DNA of 64,000 bases from positions 1 through 64,000 of the forward strand of contig NZ_SCOH01000022.1 in assembly GCF_005503445.1 (NCBI RefSeq), in the 5' to 3' direction. Positions 41,783-51,473 of the stretch are shown here, in pieces. The notes under the pieces are model-generated. The model saw only the letters and a list, made by a program, of their open reading frames with translations, did not search any database and was not told the origin of the DNA. This stretch comes from Chitinivorax sp. B. Lineage in GTDB: Bacteria; Pseudomonadota; Gammaproteobacteria; Burkholderiales; SCOH01. Both the position numbers and the translations under genes were made by a program. Every line of letters starts with the position of its first letter. Position 1 is the stretch's first letter.

Positions 41783-43639
41783 ATGCCACGTCTTCCTGCC
41801 TATGCACGTGTTGTTGTTACCCGCCCGGTCGATCAAGCCGGTAAGTTGATCGACGCAATCCGCGAAGCTGGCGGGCAGGCCATCCCACTACCATTGTTGG
41901 CAATAGGTGAGCCCAGTAGCCCAGATGCGCTGGATGAAATCATCGCCCGACTTTGCGAGTTCGACTTCGCAGTCCTGATTAGCCCAACTGCCATTTCACG
42001 GGTGTTGCCCAAAGTGATGGAAGCAGGCGGCTGGCCTGCCGCAGTGACCCCTGTTGTCGTCGGTCAGAGTAGCGCCGACGCGTTGGCAACCTATGATACC
42101 CCTCCGCCACTGATACCGGCGGACCGGTTCGATAGCGAGGGACTACTGGCATTACCACGTCTGCAACACATGGTCGGCCAGCGGGTAGTGATCTTCCGTG
42201 GTGATGGCGGACGCGAACTGCTGGCAGATACGCTGATTCAGCGCGGTGCCCATGTCGAGTACATTGAGGCCTATCAACGACTCTGTATCAATCATACTAT
42301 CGGCCCATTGTTATCAGGCGATCCGTTGCCGGTTTGGACCATTAGTAGCACCGAGGCATTGGAACATCTGCATACCTTGGCTGGAGAAAGCCACATCAAG
42401 CAGTTACAATCATCAGCGCTATTCGTTTCCCATCAACGCATTGCGGCCCGCGCAGCAGAATTGGGATTTTCCCGCATCATTGTGACAAGCCCCGGCGATA
42501 ACGGTATGCTCGTGGGCCTTTGCGACTGGTTCAACCACCGAATGGAAGACAAGATGGATACGGCGCCAAACAACACTGCGCCCCCGGCCGCCACGGCACC
42601 GAAGGACACCACCTCTCAGAGCCACACAGCCGCACCGACACCACCTCCCGCTTATGTTCCCGCATCGGCTACCTCCGGTTTTCGTTTCAATTGGGGCCTT
42701 GCCTTGGGTGCTGCTGCATTGATATTGGTCACGGCTCATTGGCTGACCAATAACCACAAGATGCAGAAGCTGCAGCTGGAGGCCGGTAGTTTCAACCAGA
42801 CCAGTCGTCAGCTGGCTGAAAAAAGCACCGAACAGGTCACTCAGATGCAGACGCGTCTGGCAATACTGGAAAGCAAGCTCAGCGATTCACAGAATCAGCA
42901 AGTCGCGCTGGAGGCCATGTATCAGGAACTGTCGCGCAGCCGTGACGAAGCCTCACTGGCAGACATTGAGCAAGCACTGATGCTGGCCAACCAGCATCTG
43001 CAATTGGCCGGTAATGTGCGCTTGGCGCTGATTTCATTACAGAACATCGACCAACGCCTGCAAGGCCAGAACGAGCCACAGTGGCTGGCAGTACGTACAG
43101 CATTGGCCAAAGATATGGAAGTACTGAAGAAGTTTCCGTTCATCGATACAGTTGGCATTGCCGTCAAAATCGACGGGTTGCTGACTGCAATCGACAGCAT
43201 GCCATTGGTGGTGGAACAACCACAACCCCGAACTCCTGCAGCTCCAGCTCAAGCTGACGCCAATGTCTTTCAGCGACTATGGGGTGAACTGTGGACGGAG
43301 CTCAAGGATCTGATTCGCGTACGCCGGCTGGACAACCAGGAACCCTTGTTGCTGTCGCCGGAGCAGGCTTTTTTCCTGCGTGAAAACCTGAAACTGAGGC
43401 TGCTGGACGCCCGCATGGCCAATCTGCAGCGCGATGGCGTCACCTTTCAGAGTGATCTGCAATTGGCACGTCAGTATGTCGAACGCTATTTCGACGCCAC
43501 CTCACCACAAAGCAAAGGTTTTCTACAAGGATTGATGCAGTTGACACAATTGGAGATTGGCAGCGAACCGCCTAGCCTGGAAGCCAGTCTGAACGCAATA
43601 CGAGATGCCAAACTTAGACCTGTCGGGAGTGTCGAGTGA
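41783..43639 (+). CDS. hemDX: Fused uroporphyrinogen-III synthase and HemX membrane protein
   Basis: 618 residues in two parts. Residues 1-255 are uroporphyrinogen-III synthase (VVVTRPVDQAGKLIDAIREAGG; LISPTAISRVLPKVMEAGGW; VVIFRGDGGRELLADTL; the terminal IIVTSPGDNGMLVGL). A Pro/Thr-rich linker (about 258-292) leads to one membrane helix (WGLALGAAALILVTAHWL, about 303-320) and a HemX coiled-coil domain (about 325-615). HemD cyclises hydroxymethylbilane; the role of HemX is unclear, perhaps as a membrane scaffold with HemY. The fusion tethers the enzyme to the inner membrane. GTGA overlaps hemY. Confidence 0.93.
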   Translation: MPRLPAYARVVVTRPVDQAGKLIDAIREAGGQAIPLPLLAIGEPSSPDALDEIIARLCEFDFAVLISPTAISRVLPKVMEAGGWPAAVTPVVVGQSSADALATYDTPPPLIPADRFDSEGLLALPRLQHMVGQRVVIFRGDGGRELLADTLIQRGAHVEYIEAYQRLCINHTIGPLLSGDPLPVWTISSTEALEHLHTLAGESHIKQLQSSALFVSHQRIAARAAELGFSRIIVTSPGDNGMLVGLCDWFNHRMEDKMDTAPNNTAPPAATAPKDTTSQSHTAAPTPPPAYVPASATSGFRFNWGLALGAAALILVTAHWLTNNHKMQKLQLEAGSFNQTSRQLAEKSTEQVTQMQTRLAILESKLSDSQNQQVALEAMYQELSRSRDEASLADIEQALMLANQHLQLAGNVRLALISLQNIDQRLQGQNEPQWLAVRTALAKDMEVLKKFPFIDTVGIAVKIDGLLTAIDSMPLVVEQPQPRTPAAPAQADANVFQRLWGELWTELKDLIRVRRLDNQEPLLLSPEQAFFLRENLKLRLLDARMANLQRDGVTFQSDLQLARQYVERYFDATSPQSKGFLQGLMQLTQLEIGSEPPSLEASLNAIRDAKLRPVGSVE

Positions 43640-44850
43640 AGCTGCTGCTCTGGCTGATCGCCATTTTCACGGCGGCTGTTGCCGTTACTATGTTGGCGGG
43701 TGTCAATGACGGATATGCGCTGTTCGTGGTACCGCCTTACCGGCTCGATATCTCGCTGAATGCATTGATTATTCTGATCATTGCTGCGTTCATCGTGGTC
43801 TATGGTCTATTCCGCCTCACGTTCAATGCACTGGAATTACCCAAGCACGTCAAGGCCTATCACCGTAAACGCAACCAGGAAACGGCTCGCACTGCCTTAT
43901 TTGATGCGCTGGAAGCTTTCTTTGAGGGTCGTTACAACCGTGCAGAACGAGATGCCAACAAAGTAGCCGAGTTGGAGGACGATCCACGTGGCAAAGCACT
44001 GGCCTCACTGTTGGCAGCACGCTCTGCACATATCGTGCGTGATTTCGACAAGCGTGATGGGTACCTGTCCCAGGCAGGGCTGGCTGACCAACATGCCAAA
44101 CTTGCGCGTTATATCACTCAAGCGGAGCTACTGGCTGATCAACGTGAATCCACCGCCGCATTGGATGCGCTGGAAGAAGCCAAGTCCATCGCACCTAAGC
44201 TTACCAACGCACTACGCCTGGAATTGAAGATCCGCCAGCAACGTGGTGAACCGGATGCCGTATTGCGCATTCTGGAACAGCTGCAAAAAAGCGATGCAAT
44301 CGACTCAGCCACAGCACAAACCATTCGGCTGGCCTCGTATCTGCATATTCTCAAGCATGAGCCCATGAATGTCCGTAGCCTGCGGGAATGGTGGGGCCGG
44401 CTCGACAAGACCGACCGCCTGCAACCGAGACTAGCAGCAGCGGCAGCACGTAAACTGTTGCAATTGGGTGATGCCGAGCTGGCAACCGATATTCTGATCA
44501 ACGCACTCGAACACGATTGGGATACCGAACTGATCGAAATATTCGGCAACCTGCATCACTCAGGCACTCACAGCAACGACAATTTGCTGAAACTGATCCA
44601 GCAAGCTGAATCCTGGCTGCCACAACACCCGAAGGATGCAGCATTGCTGCTGACGCTTGGCCGGTTATGCCATGCCCAACAACTATGGGGCAAAGCGCAA
44701 AGCTATCTGGAGGCAAGTCTGGCGGTTTCGCCTTCCGTTGTTGCCCATATCGAACTGGCACAATTGCTGGAGCATATTGGTAAGCATGAGCAGGCAGCCC
44801 AACATTTCAAGAAAAGCCTTTCCCACGCAATGGTCGACATCGTCGAGTAA
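43636..44850 (+). CDS. hemY: HemY, TPR-containing membrane protein of heme synthesis
   Basis: 404 residues. Two N-terminal membrane helices (LLLWLIAIFTAAVAVTML and ALIILIIAAFIVVYGLF) with the conserved short loop NDGYALFVVPPYRLDISL, then a TPR-type helical repeat domain facing the cytoplasm (about 85-400; RGKALASLLAARSAHIVRDF; LLTLGRLCHAQQLWGKAQSYLE). GTG start overlaps the hemDX stop. The exact role in heme synthesis is not known in this family; it is not the Bacillus oxidase of the same name. Confidence 0.93.
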   Translation: MKLLLWLIAIFTAAVAVTMLAGVNDGYALFVVPPYRLDISLNALIILIIAAFIVVYGLFRLTFNALELPKHVKAYHRKRNQETARTALFDALEAFFEGRYNRAERDANKVAELEDDPRGKALASLLAARSAHIVRDFDKRDGYLSQAGLADQHAKLARYITQAELLADQRESTAALDALEEAKSIAPKLTNALRLELKIRQQRGEPDAVLRILEQLQKSDAIDSATAQTIRLASYLHILKHEPMNVRSLREWWGRLDKTDRLQPRLAAAAARKLLQLGDAELATDILINALEHDWDTELIEIFGNLHHSGTHSNDNLLKLIQQAESWLPQHPKDAALLLTLGRLCHAQQLWGKAQSYLEASLAVSPSVVAHIELAQLLEHIGKHEQAAQHFKKSLSHAMVDIVE

Positions 44851-44856
44851 ATCATC

Positions 44857-45585
44857 TCAATTCGAACGGGGCCTCGCCGACGCTGTCGTCCCCGTTCGCT
44901 GTTGCAATCCCACCCGCACCCCATTCAACGCCAACGCCACTGGCACCAAGCACACGCCAGCCCAAATCGGGTGGCCATCGCGTATCAGTAAAACAACCAA
45001 CACCAACCAAATTGGCCCTGTTGCCAGCAGACACAAAACCAACGGCCATAACACTACCTGAGGTGATGGTGCCTTACCTGGCCTAACTGGTGTGAATGCC
45101 GCCACCATCAGTACCACGCCACCGGCACCAAACATCAGGGCACCCAACATAGCGAATCCGACTTCATTCCAACGAATCGCTCGAATCACTACCGCCTCAT
45201 CTGGTGCATTTGGGTTGATCCACGCGGTGATGGTATTGCCAACAGGGCCAATCTCACCCATGACTGCTTCACGCCAACCATCGTCCAAATCATCACGAAC
45301 CAAGCTGAAGGTCAGCCGATGGCTGATCCGTTCCTGTTGCTGCCAGCGGTAACGAAAAGCACCTTCAATGCGATAAGTCGTCGACTCGCCAATTTTTTGT
45401 ACGGCCGAGTTTCGTTCCGATACCGACAGTACCGTTGCAGGTACAGGTTGCCAAGCTAGTGACCGTAAGTGCTGCACCACCGGGTATAACGCTGCTATCA
45501 AGGCTGCCAATCCCAACATCACGAACGGTAGAGCAAACAGAACACCCGGCCAGTAATACCGACTGCTACGCTGCTTACCCATCAT
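44857..45585 (-). CDS. DUF3592 membrane protein
   Basis: About 242 residues. A first helix near 13-36, a soluble domain (about 40-130, with WQPVPATVLSVSERNS and WINPNAPDEAVVIRAIRWNEV) and two or three helices at 138-210. The WxPVxATVL and NPxxPxEAV patterns are those of DUF3592 proteins, whose function is not known. GGAAGG lies seven bases before ATG 45585. It ends 7 bp from hemY, convergent. Confidence 0.8.
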   Translation of the reverse strand: MMGKQRSSRYYWPGVLFALPFVMLGLAALIAALYPVVQHLRSLAWQPVPATVLSVSERNSAVQKIGESTTYRIEGAFRYRWQQQERISHRLTFSLVRDDLDDGWREAVMGEIGPVGNTITAWINPNAPDEAVVIRAIRWNEVGFAMLGALMFGAGGVVLMVAAFTPVRPGKAPSPQVVLWPLVLCLLATGPIWLVLVVLLIRDGHPIWAGVCLVPVALALNGVRVGLQQRTGTTASARPRSN

Positions 45586-45640
45586 CAATCACCCTTCCAC
45601 AATACTTGTTCAGCATAGCTTAGGCTGAGCGCCTTTCAAT

Positions 45641-45657
45641 ATGCAACAAGGTTGCAT
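45641..45657. promoter_or_regulatory. Zur-like operator, site 1
   Basis: ATGCAAC, AAG, GTTGCAT: a perfect 7-3-7 palindrome. A near-copy lies 39 bp downstream. Both precede a COG0523 metallochaperone gene of the type usually derepressed in zinc shortage, so Zur is the likely binder. Confidence 0.7.
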
Positions 45658-45679
45658 TTATGACGTATTGATTGGCATA

Positions 45680-45696
45680 ATGCAACATAGTTGCAA
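45680..45696. promoter_or_regulatory. Zur-like operator, site 2
   Basis: ATGCAAC, ATA, GTTGCAA: the second copy of the element at 45641, ending 14 bp before the start codon of the metallochaperone gene. Repressor binding here would also block the ribosome-site region's promoter. Confidence 0.7.
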
Positions 45697-45710
45697 ATAA
45701 GAGGCACCTC

Positions 45711-46940
45711 ATGTCATCTCCATCACGCTTGCCAGTTACGGTGTTATCCGGCTTTTTAGGCGCGGGCAAGACCACATTACTGAATCATGTGCTCAATAAT
45801 CGGGAAGGCTTGCGAGTCGCAGTCATCGTCAATGACATGTCAGAGGTCAATATCGATGCTGCCCTTGTTCGCTCAGGTGGTGCGCAGTTGTCACGCACTG
45901 ACGAACGTATGGTGGAAATGAGCAATGGCTGTATCTGCTGCACACTGCGGGAAGATCTGCTACTGGAGGTTCGCCAACTGGCCGAAGCAGGCTGTTTCGA
46001 CTATCTATTGATCGAATCCACCGGCATTGCCGAGCCCATGCCCATAGCCGAAACATTTACCTTTCGCGACGAACGGAATATCAGCCTGTCAGACATTGCC
46101 AGACTTGACACCATGGTAACCGTAGTGGATGGCTGTCACTTTCTGCGCGATTACACCAGCCATGAGATGCTCACCGAACGGGGAGAAACATTGGATGACG
46201 GTGACGAGCGCAGTATCGTCGAACTGCTGATTGAGCAGGTGGAGTTCTGTGATGTACTGGTCGTCAACAAAACCGACCTCATCAATGACAACGAACGTGA
46301 ACAGCTGACCGGCATCCTCCGCGCATTGAATCCCGACGCACGCATTGTACTCAGCCAATTCGGTCAGGTACCACTCGCTTCCATCCTGAATACCGGCAGT
46401 TTCGATTTCGATCGGGCAGCGCAGGCCCCGGGTTGGCTGAAGGAGCTGCACGGCGAACATGTACCAGAGACCGCAACCTATGGTATTCGCAGCTTTACCT
46501 TTAACAGCTGGCGACCATTTCATCCACAACGTTTTTGGCAAATGTTGCACCAGGAATGGGATGGACTGCTGCGCTCGAAGGGTTTCTTCTGGCTGGCTAC
46601 CCGACCTGACATTGCCGGCAGCTGGTCACAGGCTGGTGGGGCAATGCGTTATGGTGCTGCTGGCCTTTGGTGGGCTGCCGTTGACCAAACCGACTGGCCC
46701 GACGATCCGGAGTATCTGTCGATGATTCAAGCCAGATGGCAAGCACCGTTTGGTGATCGCCGTCAGGAACTGGTATTCATCGGAATGGGTCTCAATGAAT
46801 CAGCGATTCGCGCGCAACTGAACGCCTGTTTGTTGACTGATGGCGAAATGTCGCTTGGGGTCAACGGCTGGTCAGCTTTTCATGATCCGTTTCCAGTCTG
46901 GACAACCACCCCAAACGAAACTGAAATGGAAGCACGATAG
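45711..46940 (+). CDS. zigA: COG0523 GTPase, zinc metallochaperone (ZigA-like)
   Basis: 409 residues. Walker [19 protein letters not shown] (about 11-28), the metal-binding CxCC in [14 protein letters not shown] (about 73-86), [17 protein letters not shown] (switch region) and the GTP base motif VVNKTDLI (about 185-192). The C-terminal CobW_C domain is from about 270. COG0523 proteins hand metal to client enzymes; this long form with the Zur-like operators fits the ZigA/YeiR zinc branch. Several His/Asp-rich stretches are absent, so the metal is inferred. Confidence 0.9.
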   Translation: MSSPSRLPVTVLSGFLGAGKTTLLNHVLNNREGLRVAVIVNDMSEVNIDAALVRSGGAQLSRTDERMVEMSNGCICCTLREDLLLEVRQLAEAGCFDYLLIESTGIAEPMPIAETFTFRDERNISLSDIARLDTMVTVVDGCHFLRDYTSHEMLTERGETLDDGDERSIVELLIEQVEFCDVLVVNKTDLINDNEREQLTGILRALNPDARIVLSQFGQVPLASILNTGSFDFDRAAQAPGWLKELHGEHVPETATYGIRSFTFNSWRPFHPQRFWQMLHQEWDGLLRSKGFFWLATRPDIAGSWSQAGGAMRYGAAGLWWAAVDQTDWPDDPEYLSMIQARWQAPFGDRRQELVFIGMGLNESAIRAQLNACLLTDGEMSLGVNGWSAFHDPFPVWTTTPNETEMEAR

Positions 46941-47088
46941 ACTGTAGCGTGCTGGTATTTATTCGCATGGATAAAACGGACATGTCTCAGTCTGGAAAAC
47001 GACGATTGGGGCAGTTGCTTTGACCACACGTGACATCCTGTGCAATATCGCCAAACCAAATAACAGGTTTGATGAGGAGAAATACATT

Positions 47089-47727
47089 TTGCTCAGCATT
47101 CAACAACTCGAATTCACCTATTCAGGTGGGCATCCCATTCGTTTTCCCGATTGGCAGCTACAACAGGGTGAAATGGCACTCCTGCTTGGTCCTTCCGGTA
47201 GCGGAAAAAGCACATTGGTCGCAATGCTGGCTGGATTGCTGACCCCAACGGCTGGCTGCATCAGTATCGCAGGGCACATGCTGCAACAACTTCAGGGACA
47301 CGCACTGGATCATTTTCGTGGACGCCATATCGGCTTCGTTCCACAACAGTTGCATCTACTCCCACTACTTTCTGTGAAGGAAAACCTTCGCTTGGCACAA
47401 ACACTGGCGGGGCAGCCACGTGACGATAAGCGGATTGATCATGTGTTGGGTTCACTTGGCATTCAAAACCTGTCAGATCGCCGTCCGGGCGCACTCAGCC
47501 AAGGCCAGAAACAGCGTGCCGCCATCGCACGGGCAACAGTCAACACCCCCAAACTGCTACTTGCCGACGAGCCCACTGCCAACCTCGACGATATCGCCGC
47601 CGAAGCTGCATTGGAAGTACTGACCGTCGCGGCCCGTGATTGTCATGCCACCTTGATCATCGCCACCCATGATAGCCGAGTCAAACACCGTATCACCCAA
47701 CAGCTGACTCTGGGAGGGATGCAATGA
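47089..47727 (+). CDS. ABC transporter ATP-binding protein (LolD/MacB type)
   Basis: About 213 residues. Walker A LLGPSGSGKSTLVAMLAG, LSQGQKQRAAIARATV (signature with SQGQ) and LLADEPTANLD are clear. TTG 47089 is chosen because GAGGAG lies nine bases upstream; an ATG-like longer frame from 47020 has no such site. It overlaps the permease gene by 4 bp. With the next three genes and the Zur-like site upstream it resembles the PA4063-PA4066-type zinc-uptake cluster of Pseudomonas. The inference is from gene order. Confidence 0.9.
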   Translation: MLSIQQLEFTYSGGHPIRFPDWQLQQGEMALLLGPSGSGKSTLVAMLAGLLTPTAGCISIAGHMLQQLQGHALDHFRGRHIGFVPQQLHLLPLLSVKENLRLAQTLAGQPRDDKRIDHVLGSLGIQNLSDRRPGALSQGQKQRAAIARATVNTPKLLLADEPTANLDDIAAEAALEVLTVAARDCHATLIIATHDSRVKHRITQQLTLGGMQ

Positions 47728-48929
47728 GCTTGCTTCATCTTGCTTGGCGCAATCTGATTGGACGACCGCTCACTACTATTCTCAATCTGTTGCTATTGGC
47801 GCTGGGCATCGGCACCATCAGTGCCATGCTATTGTTTGCCAGCCAGCTGGAACAACGTCTGCAAGCCGATGCATCGGGTATCGATCTGGTCGTGGGGGCT
47901 AAAGGTAGCCCGCTGCAGCTGATTCTGTCGAGCGTCTACCATGCAGATGTTCCCAGTGGCAACATTCCATTACGTGACGCCAGCCAGCTACGCAAGAATC
48001 CAATGGTCGCGAAAGCCATTCCGCTTGCGCTGGGCGATAGCTATCAAGGTATTCGTATTGTCGGTACTGAACCCGACTACCTTGACCTCTATGGTGCCAA
48101 GCTCGCACAAGGACGTGTCTGGAAAACGGCCATGGAAGTAGTGATTGGTGCAGATATCGCGGCCGAAACCGGACTAAAACTAGATCAGGAATTTGCCAGC
48201 TCCCATGGTTTATCGCCTGGCGGGGACTTGCACGATGACAACCCATTCCAGGTTGTGGGCGTCCTGCAAAAAACCGGAACAGTCATCGACAAGCTGATCC
48301 TTACCCCGGTGCAAAGTGTTTGGGATACTCACGAAGGTAGTAGCAGTCATACAACGGACAGCGATACCGATGACGAAGATGCAGGTAAAGAGATCACCTC
48401 ACTACTGATTAAATACAAGAGCCCGATGGCAGCAGCCATGTTGCCCCGCATCGTCAACAGCCAAAGCAGCATGCAGGCTGCTGCACCTGCTATGGAATCT
48501 GCCCGCCTGTGGAGCTTGGTCGGTTTCGGACTGGATGCCTATCGTGCAAACGCTATTGTGCTCATCGTCGCCGCAACGTTGTCCGTATTTGTGGCGTTCT
48601 ACAACACCTTGCGCGAGCGCAGTTATGACCTCGCAGTCATGCGCATGCTAGGGGCCGGGCGTCTTAGTCTGTTATGGGTCGTTTTACTGGAAGGCCTGTT
48701 GCTGGCAGGCCTGGCAGCCTTTGTAGGTCTAGGCTTAGGCCATGGCCTGACGGAAGGGCTGGCTAACTGGTTAGGCCCAGCCCACAGTCTGGGCTTAACT
48801 GGTCGAATTTGGCTGCCTGCAGAATGGCTGCTGATTGCTGGTGCTTTGAGTATTGGAGCCATTGCCGCAATTATCCCTGCTATTGCAGCTTACAGAACCG
48901 ATGTTGCCAAGACCTTGACCGGCAGCTGA
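47724..48929 (+). CDS. ABC transporter permease (MacB/FtsX type)
   Basis: 401 residues. An N-terminal helix (LLLLALGIGTISAMLLF) is followed by a periplasmic MacB-like domain (about 45-265) and three further helices (about 275-300, 320-345, 368-390) with LRERSYDLAVMRMLGAGRL, the FtsX-type signature. The periplasmic part has a His/Asp-rich loop (SSSHTTDSDTDDEDAG, about 206-221) that could touch metal ions. Translation is coupled to the ATPase gene. Confidence 0.9.
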   Translation: MSLLHLAWRNLIGRPLTTILNLLLLALGIGTISAMLLFASQLEQRLQADASGIDLVVGAKGSPLQLILSSVYHADVPSGNIPLRDASQLRKNPMVAKAIPLALGDSYQGIRIVGTEPDYLDLYGAKLAQGRVWKTAMEVVIGADIAAETGLKLDQEFASSHGLSPGGDLHDDNPFQVVGVLQKTGTVIDKLILTPVQSVWDTHEGSSSHTTDSDTDDEDAGKEITSLLIKYKSPMAAAMLPRIVNSQSSMQAAAPAMESARLWSLVGFGLDAYRANAIVLIVAATLSVFVAFYNTLRERSYDLAVMRMLGAGRLSLLWVVLLEGLLLAGLAAFVGLGLGHGLTEGLANWLGPAHSLGLTGRIWLPAEWLLIAGALSIGAIAAIIPAIAAYRTDVAKTLTGS

Positions 48930-49022
48930 TTGTTTACTTGTTGAAATGGTCTGTCAGATCAAAACATACCATTTCAACTTTTCCTTATTACCTTCATTTT
49001 CAACTCATTAGAGGAACCAATC

Positions 49023-49286
49023 ATGAAAAAATGCATAATTGCTTTACTGCTCTCCACTCCAATACAATTGACTATAGCTGCCGACCACGACCACAGCCCC
49101 TGCACCAAAGAACCAGAGAAAAAATGGCAGCCTTTTTCAGTCGCCGCCAAAAAAGTAGAGGACATGGGCCATACCATCAAGGCCGCAGAAGTACATCACA
49201 AGTGTTACGAATTCCGTGGCAAATCCAAAGATGGCAAACGTTTTGAACTCTCTATCAATCCCGTCTCGCTGGAACCACACAAGTAA
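49023..49286 (+). CDS. Small periplasmic PepSY-like protein
   Basis: 87 residues with a signal peptide (MKKCIIALLLSTPIQLTIAA) and a mature part beginning DHDHSPCTKEPEKKW, which has a DHDH metal-binding-like start. VEDMGHTIKAAEVHHKCYEFRGKSKDGKRFELSINPVSLE matches the PepSY-type pattern of small periplasmic proteins. In comparable clusters a His-rich periplasmic protein sits here. AGAGGAA lies before the ATG. Confidence 0.75.
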   Translation: MKKCIIALLLSTPIQLTIAADHDHSPCTKEPEKKWQPFSVAAKKVEDMGHTIKAAEVHHKCYEFRGKSKDGKRFELSINPVSLEPHK

Positions 49287-49364
49287 TTCCATATGCATAC
49301 CAGTCTTGTCCGCTTAAGGCCGAAGGCGTACTCTTGCACCAGCATTCACTTTGTCGAGGGGATC

Positions 49365-49880
49365 ATGAAATCAACTGTCAAACCCATATTGGCCTCATTC
49401 TCATTGCTCACATCGATTGCCATGGCAGCACAACCTACGCCAGCATCTAGTCCAAGCACTGCGGGCGGCCATGCACCATTACCAGGTCAACCAACCAATC
49501 TTCAGCAGTTAAAGGAAATGGATGGCGTAATCAGCTGGAAAACGCTAGCCAAGATTGAGCAAAAACAGCAAGGTGACAAAGTGATCCCAGTTTTCGACAA
49601 ACAGATCACCGATCTCAATAACAAGGTTGTGAAACTACAAGGATTCATGTTGCCACTTGACATGAATGAAAAACAATCCCACTTTATTCTCAGCTCCACA
49701 CCACCAACCTGCGCTTACCACTTGCCTGGCGGACCGGATTCGATCATCGAAGTCAAAGCAACCAAACCCGTCAAGTTCACTTACGAGCCGATCATCATCA
49801 CCGGTAAATTGACACTACTCAAAGATGACCCGATGGGAATGTTCTATCGTGTAGTAGAGGCATCCGCTAGCAGTAAATGA
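49365..49880 (+). CDS. DUF3299 periplasmic protein of the zinc cluster
   Basis: About 171 residues with a signal peptide (LASFSLLTSIAMA) and the DUF3299 pattern: ISWKTLAKIEQK, KVVKLQGFMLPLDMNEKQSHFILSS, PTCAYHLPGGPDSIIEV and ITGKLTLLKDDPMGMFYRV. DUF3299 proteins are often coded next to zinc-regulated ABC systems; their action is unknown. Start ATG 49365 is set by GAGGGG; a longer frame from 49293 lacks a signal at its start. Confidence 0.85.
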   Translation: MKSTVKPILASFSLLTSIAMAAQPTPASSPSTAGGHAPLPGQPTNLQQLKEMDGVISWKTLAKIEQKQQGDKVIPVFDKQITDLNNKVVKLQGFMLPLDMNEKQSHFILSSTPPTCAYHLPGGPDSIIEVKATKPVKFTYEPIIITGKLTLLKDDPMGMFYRVVEASASSK

Positions 49881-50220
49881 CCAATGTCTGACACCGTGGT
49901 ATACCAGAAGCGTGGCATGACAATTGTCACGAAATCTGCGTAATACTTGTTTCACATAGCGGGGCGATGGCCTGTTTTATGTTTTGTGGAAACAGAAAAT
50001 GGCAAGCTAACATTGTTCAATCATGCATGATGCAAAAACAAAGCAACATGCAGGGCTGGGCGGCGCTGGCTTGATCGCGTACAATTCCGAATGAATAATC
50101 CGTTTATCTGATTAAATCGACAGTTGATCGGTGTGACGGAGTTGGGCTATATCTTGATAAGCGCATTCCGCGTACATCATGTTATCGCTGACGTAAAACC
50201 AACTTTTTGAGCGTCGCCAC
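49881..50220. other. Intergenic region before the STAS-domain gene
   Basis: 340 bp without a credible gene. It contains the 12-bp palindrome TGACAATTGTCA (49918-49929). It must hold the promoter of the next gene, but no clear boxes can be singled out. Confidence 0.4.
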
Positions 50221-51402
50221 GTGGTATTTTCTTTCTTCAAGAAAAAAGACCAATCTGAAGAGCTGCCACAGCAGCCCACCTACAAACAACCAGCGGGCAC
50301 TCAGCCGGCAGGTGAGAAGCCTATTGCCGACCCAGGCCCGGATACAATGGATGGCCATACGCTGGGTTCTGCCGTCATTGAGGTCAATGACAGTGGCGCA
50401 GATATCCAGCCAGAAGTGGAAGAAGCCGCCATTCTGTATGCCAACGAACAAACAGATACAGCCGTCGAGCTACTGTCGGACTATATCGAGACTCACCCGC
50501 AAGACCATAATGAGGAGCCTTGGCTGTTGTTGTTCGAGCTCTATCAGCAATGTGGTCTGCATACCGAATTTGACGAACTGGCCATCAAATATGTAGTTCG
50601 GTTCGAACGTAGTGCGCCAATCTGGCGTGAAGCTCAGGCCCCAACACCCATCAAGCCGGAAGCCAGTACACGCAGCAACTATGTGCCATTTTCAGGGCAT
50701 ACCGAAACGGGCAGTAATCGTATTACAGAGCTGCAAGGTCTGATTGGCAAAGGTGAGAAGATTCGTCTGGATTTCGGCAAGTTTGAATCCCTGGAAGCAG
50801 GTTCAGCCCAGGAACTCTTGCAAGCCCTTTTAGCCTGTCGCAAAGCCAAAATACTGGTACAAATGATAGGTGGCAACAAATTGACTGATTGGTTGCAAAA
50901 CCAAATCGAGATGATGCGCAAAGTGGATGCAGAAATCCCTTATTGGTTGCTGTTGCTGGAAATGTATCTGGCACAGGGTCAACAGGAAACCTTCGAAAAT
51001 CTGGCCGTTGATTACGCCGTCACCTACGAGGTCTCCCCACCGTCGTGGGAAAGTTCTGCACAACCCGCCATGACACTGGAAGAAGCTGAAGAAGAAGCTA
51101 CTCTGGAACCAGTACAACAGCAAGCGGCCGACATTTTCTACATGCATGGTGCACTAACAGACCGGAATTCAGGTCAACTGCGTGAACTGACAGATTTTGC
51201 TGCCAATCACGCTCAAGTCTTGATTGATGCCACCAGCCTGTCTCGTGTGGATTTCATTTCGGCAGGCAATCTACTGAACACTCTGATGCCGATGGTGACC
51301 ATTGGTAAGCCCGTCGTATTTGATCATGTCAATGCGCTGATATATGCACTATTCCGCATTATGGGTATCAACGATCTAGTAATGGTCCGCCGTCGCAAAT
51401 AG
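50221..51402 (+). CDS. STAS-domain protein with helical repeats
   Basis: 393 residues starting FSFFKKKDQ, soluble, with a Pro-rich, probably disordered segment (about 15-50), helical TPR/FimV-like parts (about 65-125 and 235-275, each with a Glu/Gln-rich helix and WLLLFELYQQCG or YWLLLLEMYLAQGQ), and two STAS-like modules (about 150-225 and 300-390, the second with IDATSLSRVDFISAGNLLNTL and VFDHVNALIYALFRIMGIND). STAS proteins act in signalling or lipid transport. The partner is unknown. GTG start without a good ribosome site. It is followed 147 bp on by hslV. Confidence 0.75.
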   Translation: MVFSFFKKKDQSEELPQQPTYKQPAGTQPAGEKPIADPGPDTMDGHTLGSAVIEVNDSGADIQPEVEEAAILYANEQTDTAVELLSDYIETHPQDHNEEPWLLLFELYQQCGLHTEFDELAIKYVVRFERSAPIWREAQAPTPIKPEASTRSNYVPFSGHTETGSNRITELQGLIGKGEKIRLDFGKFESLEAGSAQELLQALLACRKAKILVQMIGGNKLTDWLQNQIEMMRKVDAEIPYWLLLLEMYLAQGQQETFENLAVDYAVTYEVSPPSWESSAQPAMTLEEAEEEATLEPVQQQAADIFYMHGALTDRNSGQLRELTDFAANHAQVLIDATSLSRVDFISAGNLLNTLMPMVTIGKPVVFDHVNALIYALFRIMGINDLVMVRRRK

Positions 51403-51473
51403 TCTAGCCGGGGGCACGCGTGCCTCTGGTACCGCATTGATTGCGACTTTCCCCAGTTATTCGATACTTGGGG

